This document shows, piece after piece, positions 1-6,300 of a DNA stretch of 6,983 nucleotides. The translations under genes were made by a program, and so were the position numbers. How positions within the stretch are numbered: the stretch's first letter is position 1; the number at the start of each line of letters is the position of its first letter. A model generated the notes under the pieces. It ran no database searches and had not been told where the DNA came from. It was given only the letters and a program-made list of their open reading frames with translations. This DNA is from JANQGH01 sp039030175 (GTDB lineage Bacteria > Pseudomonadota > Alphaproteobacteria > DSM-16000 > Inquilinaceae): positions 1-6,983 of the forward strand of contig JBCCER010000209.1 of assembly GCA_039030175.1 (NCBI GenBank), given 5' to 3'.

Positions 1-551
1 ACGAGACCTTCACCCTGATCGGCCATTCCTATGGCGGTTTCATTGCGCAGGAGTTTGCCATCGCTCATATGGATCGGCTGGACGGGCTGGTCCTGATCGA
101 TGCCGTGCCCGCTTTCGACTATCAGCCGACCGTGTCCGGGTCGGACGCCCAAATGCAAGCCTTCGGCAGGCTGTTCAGTGCGCCGATGGCGGACGACGCT
201 GACTGGCAGGACACATGGAATCACGTCGTACAAATGTATTTCCATGACTGGGATGCCGAGGTGGGGGCGGACCTTGATACACGCACGGCTTACGAGCACC
301 GGGCGTGGAACGCCGCTGGCGGGCTGCTGGGGTCGTTCAACACGCTTGAAGACCTGCCCAATGTGACAACCCCGACCCTTGTCGTTGCCGGCCGCCATGA
401 CGGCATCACCCCGCTGGAGCCCGGCGCGGAACGGATCGCATCGCTTTTGCCAAATGCCGAGCTTTACGTCTTCGAAAGCTCCGGGCACTACCCCTTTATC
501 GAAGAGGAAGCCGTCTTTTTCGACGTATTGGACGGTTGGCTATCAAACTGA
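1..551 (+). CDS. Alpha/beta hydrolase, C-terminal part (5' end outside window)
   Basis: The frame is open from base 3 and ends at TGA 549-551, giving 182 residues. The start codon, the oxyanion-hole region and the first strands lie upstream of the window. The nucleophile elbow GHSYGG is at bases 21-38, with the catalytic Ser codon at 27-29. The acid is the Asp in AGRHDGITP (codon 399-401), and the catalytic His is in SSGHYPF (codon 486-488). The order and spacing are those of the alpha/beta hydrolase fold, and the segment between elbow and acid is long enough for a helical cap. The closest look is to the proline iminopeptidase / haloperoxidase-like group, but the substrate cannot be read from this part. 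No signal peptide can be judged. It converges on the copper cassette; the 119 bases between them (552-670) hold no clear terminator. Family certain, activity unknown. Confidence 0.88.
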   Translation, partial: ETFTLIGHSYGGFIAQEFAIAHMDRLDGLVLIDAVPAFDYQPTVSGSDAQMQAFGRLFSAPMADDADWQDTWNHVVQMYFHDWDAEVGADLDTRTAYEHRAWNAAGGLLGSFNTLEDLPNVTTPTLVVAGRHDGITPLEPGAERIASLLPNAELYVFESSGHYPFIEEEAVFFDVLDGWLSN

Positions 552-670
552 GTGGCCGACAAAGCAGAGCAAAGAGCTGAATCTCCGTCCGACGGCCGCG
601 ACTGACCTGGCCGACACGCGCAGACAGATCAGGCGGAAATTCGATCGCTCTTGGCCGTATGCACCGCGCC

Positions 671-1270
671 TCAACCGGCCGCCTGCCGAATAGTTTCGCT
701 GATCGACTCGACGAGATCGGTCGGCCGGAACATCCAAACCAGGCTGCCGGTCGGGTCCAGCAGGTAGACGAACGAGGTGTGGTCCATCAGATAGTCGCTG
801 GAGTCCTCCATCTCGACCCTGCTGTAAAAGACGCCGTAATCGTCGGCTACTGAGGCGATCTCGTCGGCGGTTCCCGTCAGGCCGACCATGTCCTCATGAA
901 ACAAGCTGACATAGTCGCCAATCTGCTCCGGCGTGTCGCGCTCGGGGTCGATGGTGATGAAAACAGGGGTGACGGAAATGTCCGCCTCTGCAAGCTGGTC
1001 GACCACTTGCGCGCCCCGAGCCAGCTCCGTCGGACAGACATCAGGACAGTAGGTGAAGCCGAAGAAGACCAACGCACCGTTTCCGATTAGATCGTCGGTT
1101 CCAAAAGGTTCGCCAGCTTCGTTCGTCAACGTGAACGGACCGCCCAGCCTTTCCGGGGCCGGCATCCCCACCGGCTCGAACGCTGGGGCACTGGTTATGT
1201 AAAGACCCGCGCCAACGGCGACTACAGCCAGGGCGCCGGCCGATGCAATAGTGACAACTCTCTTGTTCAT
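671..1270 (-). CDS. SCO1/SenC family copper-binding protein (thioredoxin fold)
   Basis: This 199-residue protein starts at ATG 1270-1268, preceded by a GAGAGA ribosome site about five bases away, and ends at TGA 673-671. Residues 5-26 form an N-terminal hydrophobic segment, a membrane anchor or uncleaved signal, which places the soluble domain in the periplasm. The SCO signature is complete: the CPDVC motif gives Cys75 and Cys79, and His164 in MDHTSFVYL is the third copper ligand. The segment FITIDPERDTPE (about 104-115) is also typical. SCO proteins deliver copper to, or reduce the thiols of, the CuA site of cytochrome c oxidase subunit II. It is the last gene of the cassette, after the PCu(A)C gene, its usual functional partner. 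Length is normal for bacterial SCO (about 190-210). Some members act in redox signalling instead, which the sequence cannot exclude. Confidence 0.93.
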   Translation of the reverse strand: MNKRVVTIASAGALAVVAVGAGLYITSAPAFEPVGMPAPERLGGPFTLTNEAGEPFGTDDLIGNGALVFFGFTYCPDVCPTELARGAQVVDQLAEADISVTPVFITIDPERDTPEQIGDYVSLFHEDMVGLTGTADEIASVADDYGVFYSRVEMEDSSDYLMDHTSFVYLLDPTGSLVWMFRPTDLVESISETIRQAAG

Positions 1271-1290
1271 TGGATTCTCTCACATAGCGA

Positions 1291-1334
1291 GCCGGCGGCA
1301 AATCGCCTCGCAAGGCGCATTTGTCACCGCCGGT
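1291..1334 (-). promoter_or_regulatory. Intercistronic imperfect hairpin between PCu(A)C and SCO genes
   Basis: A long interrupted inverted repeat fills most of the 76-base gap. CCGGCGG (1292-1298) pairs with CCGCCGG (1327-1333), CAAAT (1299-1303) with ATTTG (1319-1323), and CGCCT (1304-1308) with AGGCG (1313-1317), around the tetraloop CGCA. Only one unpaired base (1318) and a three-base bulge (1324-1326) break about 17 pairs. On the transcribed minus strand no T-run follows, so it is not a standard intrinsic terminator. An mRNA-stabilising or processing element that sets the ratio of the two proteins, or a leaky attenuator, is more likely. The structure is seen directly; the role is inferred. 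Confidence 0.5.
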
Positions 1335-1346
1335 TCCACGGGCTTC

Positions 1347-1832
1347 CTAGTGATTATGGTGCAGGTCCAAGACCGCGCCAGGCGATTCGATCGACGCTTC
1401 GACTTCCACGGTTCCAGCGTTTTGAAACTCCAGAACTAGGGTAAAGCGTTCACCCTCCACGAGCCGATTGTCCAGCCCCATCAACATGATGTGCAGTCCG
1501 CTCGGTTCCAACACGATTGTCTCTCCGGCGGGAAGGGCAATGCTGCCCTCCACCGGCCGCATGCGCATGACGCCATCCGTCATCTCGTGCATGTGAAGCT
1601 CGGTCCGGTCGGAGACTTGCGCCTCGACGGAGATCAACTGGTCTTCCTCAGCTCCATGGTTGGTGATCGCCAGATAAGCAACACCATTTGGGGCGTTGGG
1701 CGCCGTGGCCCGGCTCCACGGGTGGGCGATGACCAGATCACCCTGCTGATACTCATGGCCCGCTGCCGTGCCCATGATGGCCGCCCAGATGACCATGACG
1801 GCGCGAACGTATTTGATGCCTCTGAAAAACAT
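1347..1832 (-). CDS. Periplasmic PCu(A)C copper chaperone
   Basis: The start is placed at ATG 1832-1830 because a GAGGGA ribosome site lies about seven bases upstream and a signal peptide follows directly. The frame is open further upstream (to 2069), but that part would overlap the preceding gene and does not look like protein. The product has 161 residues. Residues 1-25 are a basic then hydrophobic signal peptide ending near GTAAGHE. The domain begins with the typical VIAHPWSRATAP. The copper ligands of the family are present: His80, Met81 and His82 in ELHMHEM, Met91 in VMRMRPV, and His114, Met116 and Met118 in GLHIMLMGL. PCu(A)C binds Cu(I) in the periplasm and passes it to the CuA site of cytochrome oxidase together with SCO, encoded next in the same direction. 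The C-terminus is His-rich (His158, His159, His161), a possible extra metal site. Confidence 0.93.
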   Translation of the reverse strand: MFFRGIKYVRAVMVIWAAIMGTAAGHEYQQGDLVIAHPWSRATAPNAPNGVAYLAITNHGAEEDQLISVEAQVSDRTELHMHEMTDGVMRMRPVEGSIALPAGETIVLEPSGLHIMLMGLDNRLVEGERFTLVLEFQNAGTVEVEASIESPGAVLDLHHNH

Positions 1833-1888
1833 CGTGTGTCCCTCGATTGAATTGGGGGTCGCCGCGCCTGTTCGACGCAACGAAGCTA

Positions 1889-2296
1889 TCAGGTCAATCG
1901 AAGGAAAGCTGGCGGAGCGCGGACCGGCGGCCTGTCGCCCAACCGATTGCCGTCTATAGCCAAATCGACGGCTAACCCGTCGTCGGAGCCGCAAAGTGAT
2001 GGAGTGGAGACGATCGCAGCCTGAGGCAGATCGGCAACAAGCATGCCGCCTGTGATGCACAACCCGCAAAATGGATCAACGCCGCCTGGTGCATCGCCAT
2101 TTGACGACCCGAAACCGGTGGGCGTGCAAATCCAGCCTGCAATCTCAGAAAGCTGAAACCACGCACCGGAGTCGCTCTGTACCCAACGTTCGGTCGGCCG
2201 GTCATAGGTCTGCAGCAAGGCAAGCGCCATCGCCAACCAGGCCAGACCGCTGACCCGGCGGAGGTGACGTTTTGACCTAATCACCTTCAGCGCCAT
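1889..2296 (-). CDS. DUF2946-type small membrane/periplasmic protein of the copper cassette
   Basis: I chose ATG 2296-2294 as start because GGGAGAGG lies just upstream; an in-frame ATG at 2332 has no such support. The product has 135 residues and ends at TGA 1891-1889. A basic N-terminus (KVIRSKRHLRR) precedes a hydrophobic stretch at about residues 15-31, a single membrane anchor or signal peptide. The middle carries Cys57 in ICTPTG and a CxxC pair, Cys77 and Cys80, in PFCGLC. This pattern, with a hydrophobic segment after it, is what I know from DUF2946 proteins, which have no established function and often sit next to copper transport or delivery genes. It is the first gene of the cassette, 56 bases before the PCu(A)C start. 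Base use agrees with its neighbours. A role in copper handling is inferred from context and the cysteines; the family call is by eye. Confidence 0.7.
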   Translation of the reverse strand: MALKVIRSKRHLRRVSGLAWLAMALALLQTYDRPTERWVQSDSGAWFQLSEIAGWICTPTGFGSSNGDAPGGVDPFCGLCITGGMLVADLPQAAIVSTPSLCGSDDGLAVDLAIDGNRLGDRPPVRAPPAFLRLT

Positions 2297-2433
2297 ACCT
2301 CTCCCATGCCACGAAATGGCGGGTCTTGCCAATCACCACGACGTTGGTGGGCAGCGCGTTGCGGGCGGTTTGTCCGCTTCCCATTCCGCAAAACCTGTTG
2401 ACAGCTACCGCATTCCGCCGCAAGCATGCGACC

Positions 2434-2580
2434 CATGAGCGCAGTTATGACCATTAGCCGACGACGACGTCCGCGCGGGTTTGACCCGTCGCGGCGCTTT
2501 GGCTTGGTCCCAGGGTAGGTTGCCATCTGAACCCTGATTGACCGGTAAGTCAGCGCCGCCCCCTTCGGGTGGCGTTTTTG
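2434..2580 (+). ncRNA. Candidate structured leader RNA or small RNA ending in an intrinsic terminator
   Basis: The 300 bases between the divergent DUF2946 and GNAT genes have no convincing protein frame but are rich in + strand hairpins. CCGCG (2471-2475) with CGCGG (2490-2494), extended by CGGGT (2476-2480) with ACCCG (2484-2488), makes a ten-pair stem with one bulged T. CAGGGT (2511-2516) can pair with ACCCTG (2531-2536). CTGATT (2534-2539) can pair with AGTCAG (2548-2553), one pair being G-U, and competes with the previous stem. GCGC (2439-2442) can pair with GCGC (2553-2556) as a closing stem. The terminator follows immediately. A TTGACA box at 2398-2403 could be a -35 element, but no good -10 is seen, so the 5' end is a guess. 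It matches no riboswitch or small RNA I can name. It is either a free RNA or the attenuated leader of the GNAT gene. Confidence 0.35.
2557..2579 (+). terminator. Rho-independent terminator just before the GNAT gene
   Basis: The stem CGCCCCC (2557-2563) pairs with GGTGGCG (2568-2574), with a single C-T mismatch, around the very stable TTCG tetraloop (2564-2567). Five T residues follow at once (2575-2579). This is the standard form of an intrinsic terminator for + strand transcripts. No + strand gene lies upstream back to base 551, so it must end a non-coding transcript, stop read-through, or act as an attenuator for the GNAT gene whose start is 17 bases further on. Confidence 0.8.
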
Positions 2581-2596
2581 TTGATCAGGCAATCCG

Positions 2597-3169
2597 ATGT
2601 TTCACCTAACCACCGAAAGGCCCAGCGACGGGCCAGCCATCGAAAAGCTCTTAGACGCCGCGTTCGGCGGCCCAGCGCGGCATAGCAAGCGGTCCTACCA
2701 CTACCGCCAAGGCGTGGCTCCGGACCGGTATCTGCGCCTGGTCGCCCGGTCAGATGCAAACGGCGCGCTCCTCGGTACGATCCGCTATTGGCCGGTTTCG
2801 GTTGGCGGAAGCAAGGCGCTGCTGCTGGGGCCCGTTGCGGCATTACCGGCGCTGAAGGGCAAGGGCATCGGCAAATCCCTGATCTGGCGCAGCTTGGACA
2901 TGGCGTCCTGGGCCAATCATCGGCTGGTGCTGTTGGTCGGCGATCTTGGGTACTATGGGCAGTTCGGTTTCGGGCCGGCCGCCGATGACGGAATCAGCAT
3001 GCCTGGCGAACAGCAGGACCGGTTGCAATGCATCTGGCTTGACCGGCTTGCGCGCGGCCAAATCGCAGGGTCGATCGAGCGCTGGGGCGGCTCCCGAACT
3101 CGCATCACGGCATCTCCATTTGGTTCCGATGACACTCAAGAACCAAGCCTTCGCGCCTCCCATGCCTGA
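2597..3169 (+). CDS. GNAT family N-acetyltransferase (YhbS-like)
   Basis: The protein has 190 residues, starting at ATG 2597 with a weak AGG ribosome site about nine bases upstream, between the terminator and the start. Residues 4-23 (the LTTERPSDGPAIEKLLDAAF region) match the GNAT N-terminus. The acetyl-CoA pyrophosphate-binding loop is K87-G-K-G-I-G92, preceded by LLLGPVAALP (75-84). The block LLVGDLGYYGQFGF (112-125) is characteristic of the YhbS/COG3153 group. GNAT enzymes transfer acetyl from acetyl-CoA to an amine. The acceptor is unknown here, and the enzyme should be cytosolic because no signal or membrane segment is present. The last 35 residues or so are polar and not conserved in a way I recognise. 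It stands alone: the next gene is 171 bases downstream, with its own ribosome site. Expression may depend on read-through of the upstream terminator or on a short promoter overlapping it. Confidence 0.88.
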   Translation: MFHLTTERPSDGPAIEKLLDAAFGGPARHSKRSYHYRQGVAPDRYLRLVARSDANGALLGTIRYWPVSVGGSKALLLGPVAALPALKGKGIGKSLIWRSLDMASWANHRLVLLVGDLGYYGQFGFGPAADDGISMPGEQQDRLQCIWLDRLARGQIAGSIERWGGSRTRITASPFGSDDTQEPSLRASHA

Positions 3170-3274
3170 TGACAGCAAAAGCGAATTGGCAAACTAACAA
3201 AAGGGATATTGATATCGCGCGAAGCAGCAAGCTGGTTTCGCTCGCTAGATCGCATGGCACAGGGCCGACAATTG

Positions 3275-3302
3275 TCCATGGGGGGTCGGGTGGATTCCAT
3301 GG
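3275..3302. repeat. Two TCCATGG copies 21 bp apart upstream of the cyclase gene
   Basis: TCCATGG occurs at 3275-3281 and again at 3296-3302, 21 bp apart (two helical turns), and each copy holds the palindrome CCATGG. The pair lies 39-66 bases before the cyclase start, where an operator could be. Two six-base palindromes this close may also be chance, and I know no regulator with this site. Confidence 0.2.
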
Positions 3303-3340
3303 AGCCGATTGGTTAGTCTTCGGCCGCAGGGGGTACAAGC

Positions 3341-5059
3341 ATGCAGCATCGGCTCGCAGCCATTCTTGCCGCCGATGTGGTGGGCTATTCGCGACTTGTC
3401 GGGCAAGACGAGATCGGAACGCTCGCCGCTGTTAAGGCCCTGCAAGAAGACTTCATTGAGCCCCTGATCGAGTCCCATCGCGGTCGCATCTTCTCCGTGA
3501 TGGGCGACGGTTTCTTGGTGGAGTTCGGCAGCGCCATCGACGCCGTTAAGGCAGCCTTGGCCTGGCAGCAAGGTCTCGCCGAACGCGCGGACGACGGCAA
3601 TCGCCTGACCTTTCGCATTGGGGTCAATCTTGGCGACCTGGTCGCTGAAGAAGACGAGATTCGCGGTCATGGGATTAACGTCGCGGTGCGGCTGGAGAGC
3701 ATCGCCGAACCCGGCAGCATTTGCATTGCCGACACGGTGCGCCAAGCGATCGCCGGACAGATCACCGCGCGTTTCAGCGATCTCGGCGATCAACAGCTTA
3801 AGAATATTGCCAAGCCTATCCGGGTCTGGCAGTGGCGGTCGAACGAGGCCGATGCGGCGAACGGCCGGACGGAAAGCCAAACCCCAGCGTTCGACCAGCT
3901 CTCGATTGCCGTCCTGCCTTTCGACGACATGAGCAGCGACCCAGAGCAGGCCTTCTTCTGCGATGGCATGACCGAAGACCTGATTACCGAGTTGGCGCAT
4001 ATTCGCGGCCTGACAGTCATCGCCCGGCATTCAAGCTTCGCCTACAAGGGACAGTCCCTTGACGCGCGGCGCATCGGCTCAGAACTTGGGGTTCGGCATC
4101 TCGTCGAGGGCAGTGTAAGGCGTTCGGGAAACCGTGTTCGCATCACGGCCCAGTTGATCGACGCCAAATCGGGCGGCCACCTTTGGGCGCAGAGATACGA
4201 CCGCGACATTGATGACATTTTCGCCGTACAGGACGACGTTGTCAGACATATCGCGGACGCCCTGCCCGGCGCGCTGGGACACCGGGTGCAAACCGAAACC
4301 CTCGGACCGCATCCTGGAAATTTAGCCGCCTACGAATTCGTTATGCGGGGTCGACAGAACATCTTGCGAGCGCAGGGACGCGGCGAGGTGAAGAAGGATC
4401 TTCAAGCCGCTATCGCGCTCGATCCGAACCTGTCCGACGCTTACGCCTGGCTGGCCGTCTACTACTACACGGACTGGTTTCAGTATCATCACGAGGACAG
4501 GCGCGAAAGCATGGCTGCTGGCTTTTCCGCCGCCGACAAGGCCATCGAAACGAGTCCCGAAAACTCTCTCGCGCACATGGCGTTGGGAATGGTCAATCTC
4601 TATGCGGGCCGCAGGGCGATCGCGCTGGAATCGCTGCGGCACTCCCTGAGCTTGAACCCGAACAACGCCGACGCCCATTGCTTGATTCAGGACGCCTATA
4701 CGTTCGAAGGCGACCCGCAGGCAGGGGTCGACAGTGTGCGAACGGCCATGCGACTGAACCCGCACTATCCGGAATGGTATCTCTGGCATCTGGGCTTTGC
4801 GCTCTACTGCGTCGGCGACTATCAGAGCGCCGTAGATACGCTGAACAAGCTGGAAGATATCGTGGAGCCGGTTCGAATTTTGGCCGCTGCCCATGCCCGT
4901 CTCGGTAACAAGGACGAAGCCGATAGGGCAGCCAAGCGATTCCTAAGCGCCTTTCCCGATTTCTCTGCCGCCGGCTGGGGCGACACGCAGCCCTTCAAGA
5001 ACAAGTGCGAACTCGACCATGTGCTCGAAGGTTACCGGTTGGCTGGACTGCCCGGCTGA
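3341..5059 (+). CDS. Class III nucleotide cyclase domain fused to TolB-like and TPR domains
   Basis: The 572-residue protein starts at ATG 3341, with an AGGGGG ribosome site seven bases upstream, and ends at TGA 5057-5059. Residues 3-165 are a class III cyclase domain. The metal-binding Asp12 (LAADVVGYSRL) and Asp56 (MGDGFLVEF) and the transition-state Asn113 and Arg117 (INVAVRLE) are present. The usual base-recognising Lys is Ser52, and its partner Asp is Glu106. Residues 187 to about 307 resemble the TolB N-terminal/FlgO-like domain (SIAVLPFDDMSSDPE, DGMTEDLITEL, LVEGSVRRSGNRVRIT, GGHLWAQRYDR). From about 350 to 545 there are degenerate TPR helices (ALGMVNLYAGRRAIALESL, ALYCVGDYQSAVDTL). 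No membrane segment or signal peptide is seen, so it should be cytosolic. The family is common in Rhizobiales, usually annotated as adenylate cyclase. The TPR part probably binds a partner. Product and signal are unknown. Confidence 0.9.
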   Translation: MQHRLAAILAADVVGYSRLVGQDEIGTLAAVKALQEDFIEPLIESHRGRIFSVMGDGFLVEFGSAIDAVKAALAWQQGLAERADDGNRLTFRIGVNLGDLVAEEDEIRGHGINVAVRLESIAEPGSICIADTVRQAIAGQITARFSDLGDQQLKNIAKPIRVWQWRSNEADAANGRTESQTPAFDQLSIAVLPFDDMSSDPEQAFFCDGMTEDLITELAHIRGLTVIARHSSFAYKGQSLDARRIGSELGVRHLVEGSVRRSGNRVRITAQLIDAKSGGHLWAQRYDRDIDDIFAVQDDVVRHIADALPGALGHRVQTETLGPHPGNLAAYEFVMRGRQNILRAQGRGEVKKDLQAAIALDPNLSDAYAWLAVYYYTDWFQYHHEDRRESMAAGFSAADKAIETSPENSLAHMALGMVNLYAGRRAIALESLRHSLSLNPNNADAHCLIQDAYTFEGDPQAGVDSVRTAMRLNPHYPEWYLWHLGFALYCVGDYQSAVDTLNKLEDIVEPVRILAAAHARLGNKDEADRAAKRFLSAFPDFSAAGWGDTQPFKNKCELDHVLEGYRLAGLPG

Positions 5060-5117
5060 GGGTCCGCAGCTGACCACATAACGATCAAAATGGGGCGCAA
5101 TAATAGACCTACCTAAT

Positions 5118-5141
5118 GTGACAAGTCTGCTGTCGCGTCAC
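5118..5141. repeat. GTGAC/GTCAC inverted repeat in the cyclase-transporter gap
   Basis: GTGAC (5118-5122) and GTCAC (5137-5141) form an inverted repeat with a 14-base spacer, inside the 203 bases between the cyclase stop and the transporter start. The half-sites resemble those of CRP/FNR-type regulators (TGTGA and TCACG), but the spacer is far longer than the usual six bases. A regulator site or weak hairpin is possible, and chance is also possible. Nothing else stands out in this gap, and no terminator with a T-run follows the cyclase gene. Confidence 0.2.
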
Positions 5142-5262
5142 GGCAAATTTCTCAATGCTGCGGTGCAAAATGGCTATGCGAGACCGGCTCAGAAACAGCA
5201 CTAGAGTCCCATCTTAGGGCCTGGCAATCGTGCCGCCCTTCCCGTTTTCAGGACATACGGCC

Positions 5263-6194
5263 ATGGCCGTCATCACTCGCAATCGTGCGCACCTGCCGCT
5301 GCCGCGCGGCACGCCCGCGACGCCAAACATCGCTGTCGGCATCGGCTTTGCCGCGTTGGCATTTTTCTGCTTCACGACCATGGACGCGGTCTTGAAGTGG
5401 CTCAGCGCGGGCTATCCGCTTCACCAGATCGTCTTTTTCAACGCCGCGTTCGCTCTCGGGCCGATCGGCCTTTACATCGCGACGCATGGCGGCAAGCGCG
5501 CGCTGGCAACCCGTCGGCCTTGGCTGCATGTGACTAGGGGCGTCATCTCGGTGGTCGGCATGTATGGCGGCATATACGCCTTCTGGCTGCTGCCGATGAC
5601 GGATGTCTACGCCATTGTGTTCGCGGCCCCGATCGTGATCACGGCGCTGTCCGTTCCCTTCCTCGGCGAACAAGTTGGATGGCGGCGATGGAGTGCGGTG
5701 GTCGTCGGCTTTATCGGGGTCATCGTCATGCTGCGACCCACGGATGATTTTCTCAATCCTGGAACCTTCGCTGCTTTGTTGTGCATGTTCGCGTTCTCAG
5801 TCTCAATCCTGCTCGTTCGCCGGTTCGGGGCCAACGAGCCGTGGCGATGTTCAGCGTCTCGCAAATGTTGCCCTTAGCGGTTTGGTTTGGGCTGCTGACG
5901 CTTTTCGATTTCGTACCGCCGACAGCGACGGATTTGGCGTTTTCTGCTGCGGGCGGAACGCTGGGCGGCATGGCTTCCCTGCTCTTGGTCCAAGCGATCA
6001 AACGGACGCCGGCCGCAATTCTCGCGCCATTTCAGTACAGCCAAATGATCTGGGGCACCCTGTTCGGCTGGTTCTTGTGGCAGGATCTACCCGACATGTG
6101 GATCTTGGTCGGCGGCGGCCTGGTGATCGCAAGCGGGCTTTACATCCTGCACCGCGAAACGGTGCGAGGGCTGCATCGGCGCAAGGCTGCCTAA
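5263..6194 (+). pseudogene. EamA/DMT-superfamily transporter, split by a one-base frameshift
   Basis: The ATG at 5263 has AGGA about nine bases upstream and is preferred over the in-frame GTG at 5230. The first frame runs to TAG 5875-5877, but protein-like sequence leaves it after FGANEP and continues one frame back as VAMFSVSQMLPLAVW (from 5841) to TAA 6192-6194. Restoring one base between 5827 and 5841, for instance in the GGGG at 5827-5830, gives about 310 residues, the normal length for a ten-helix drug/metabolite transporter. The first EamA repeat (helices from about residue 24, ending near GVIVMLRP) is intact. The break falls early in the second repeat, whose end is also well preserved (AAILAPFQYSQMIWGTLFGW). 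These proteins are inner-membrane exporters or importers of small metabolites; the substrate is unknown. Because both halves are otherwise clean, a sequencing error or a very recent mutation is likelier than old decay. Confidence 0.85.
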
Positions 6195-6246
6195 CGTCCC
6201 ATAGCCGTTGCGGCGATGCCCCGGCTTGCTTATGTTCCGGCCAACA

Positions 6247-6275
6247 CGATACGGCGCCCTTCCGGCGCCGTATCG
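6247..6275 (+). terminator. Perfect 12-bp hairpin between the transporter and lepA
   Basis: CGATACGGCGCC (6247-6258) and GGCGCCGTATCG (6264-6275) are exact inverted complements around the loop CTTCC. It lies 53 bases after the transporter stop and 25 bases before the lepA start, where a terminator is expected. No T-run follows directly; the nearest is TTTTT at 6289-6293, 13 bases beyond the stem. It may terminate poorly, act together with another factor, or protect mRNA ends. The hairpin is certain, the role is inferred. Confidence 0.55.
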
Positions 6276-6300
6276 CTTATGGCAGGACTTTTTGACCTAG

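Noticed and set aside
552..670. A bidirectional terminator between the convergent hydrolase and SCO genes.
   Set aside because: The best pairing is a five-base CGGCC/GGCCG stem with an 11-base loop and no T-run, which is not convincing.
1833..2069. An upstream in-frame extension of the PCu(A)C gene beginning at 2069.
   Set aside because: It would overlap the DUF2946 gene by about 180 bases on the same strand, is Arg-rich with no recognisable fold, and would bury the signal peptide. The ATG at 1832 has a good ribosome site.
2287..2592. A 101-residue minus-strand frame across the divergent intergenic region.
   Set aside because: The translation is dominated by Arg and Gln, has no domain-like pattern and overlaps the terminator and the DUF2946 start region. 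It looks like a chance frame in GC-rich DNA.
3186..3212. TTGGCA and TATTGA as a promoter before the cyclase gene.
   Set aside because: The spacer is only 15 bases and the -10 match is poor, so there is too little to call it.
3245..4030. A 261-residue minus-strand frame opposite the cyclase domain.
   Set aside because: The plus strand carries a clear multi-domain protein here. The antisense frame is a by-product of its codon bias and shows no family features.
5118..5141. A CRP-type operator before the transporter gene.
   Set aside because: Half-sites resemble the CRP type, but the spacing of the arms is far too wide for a CRP dimer. It is listed only as a weak inverted repeat.
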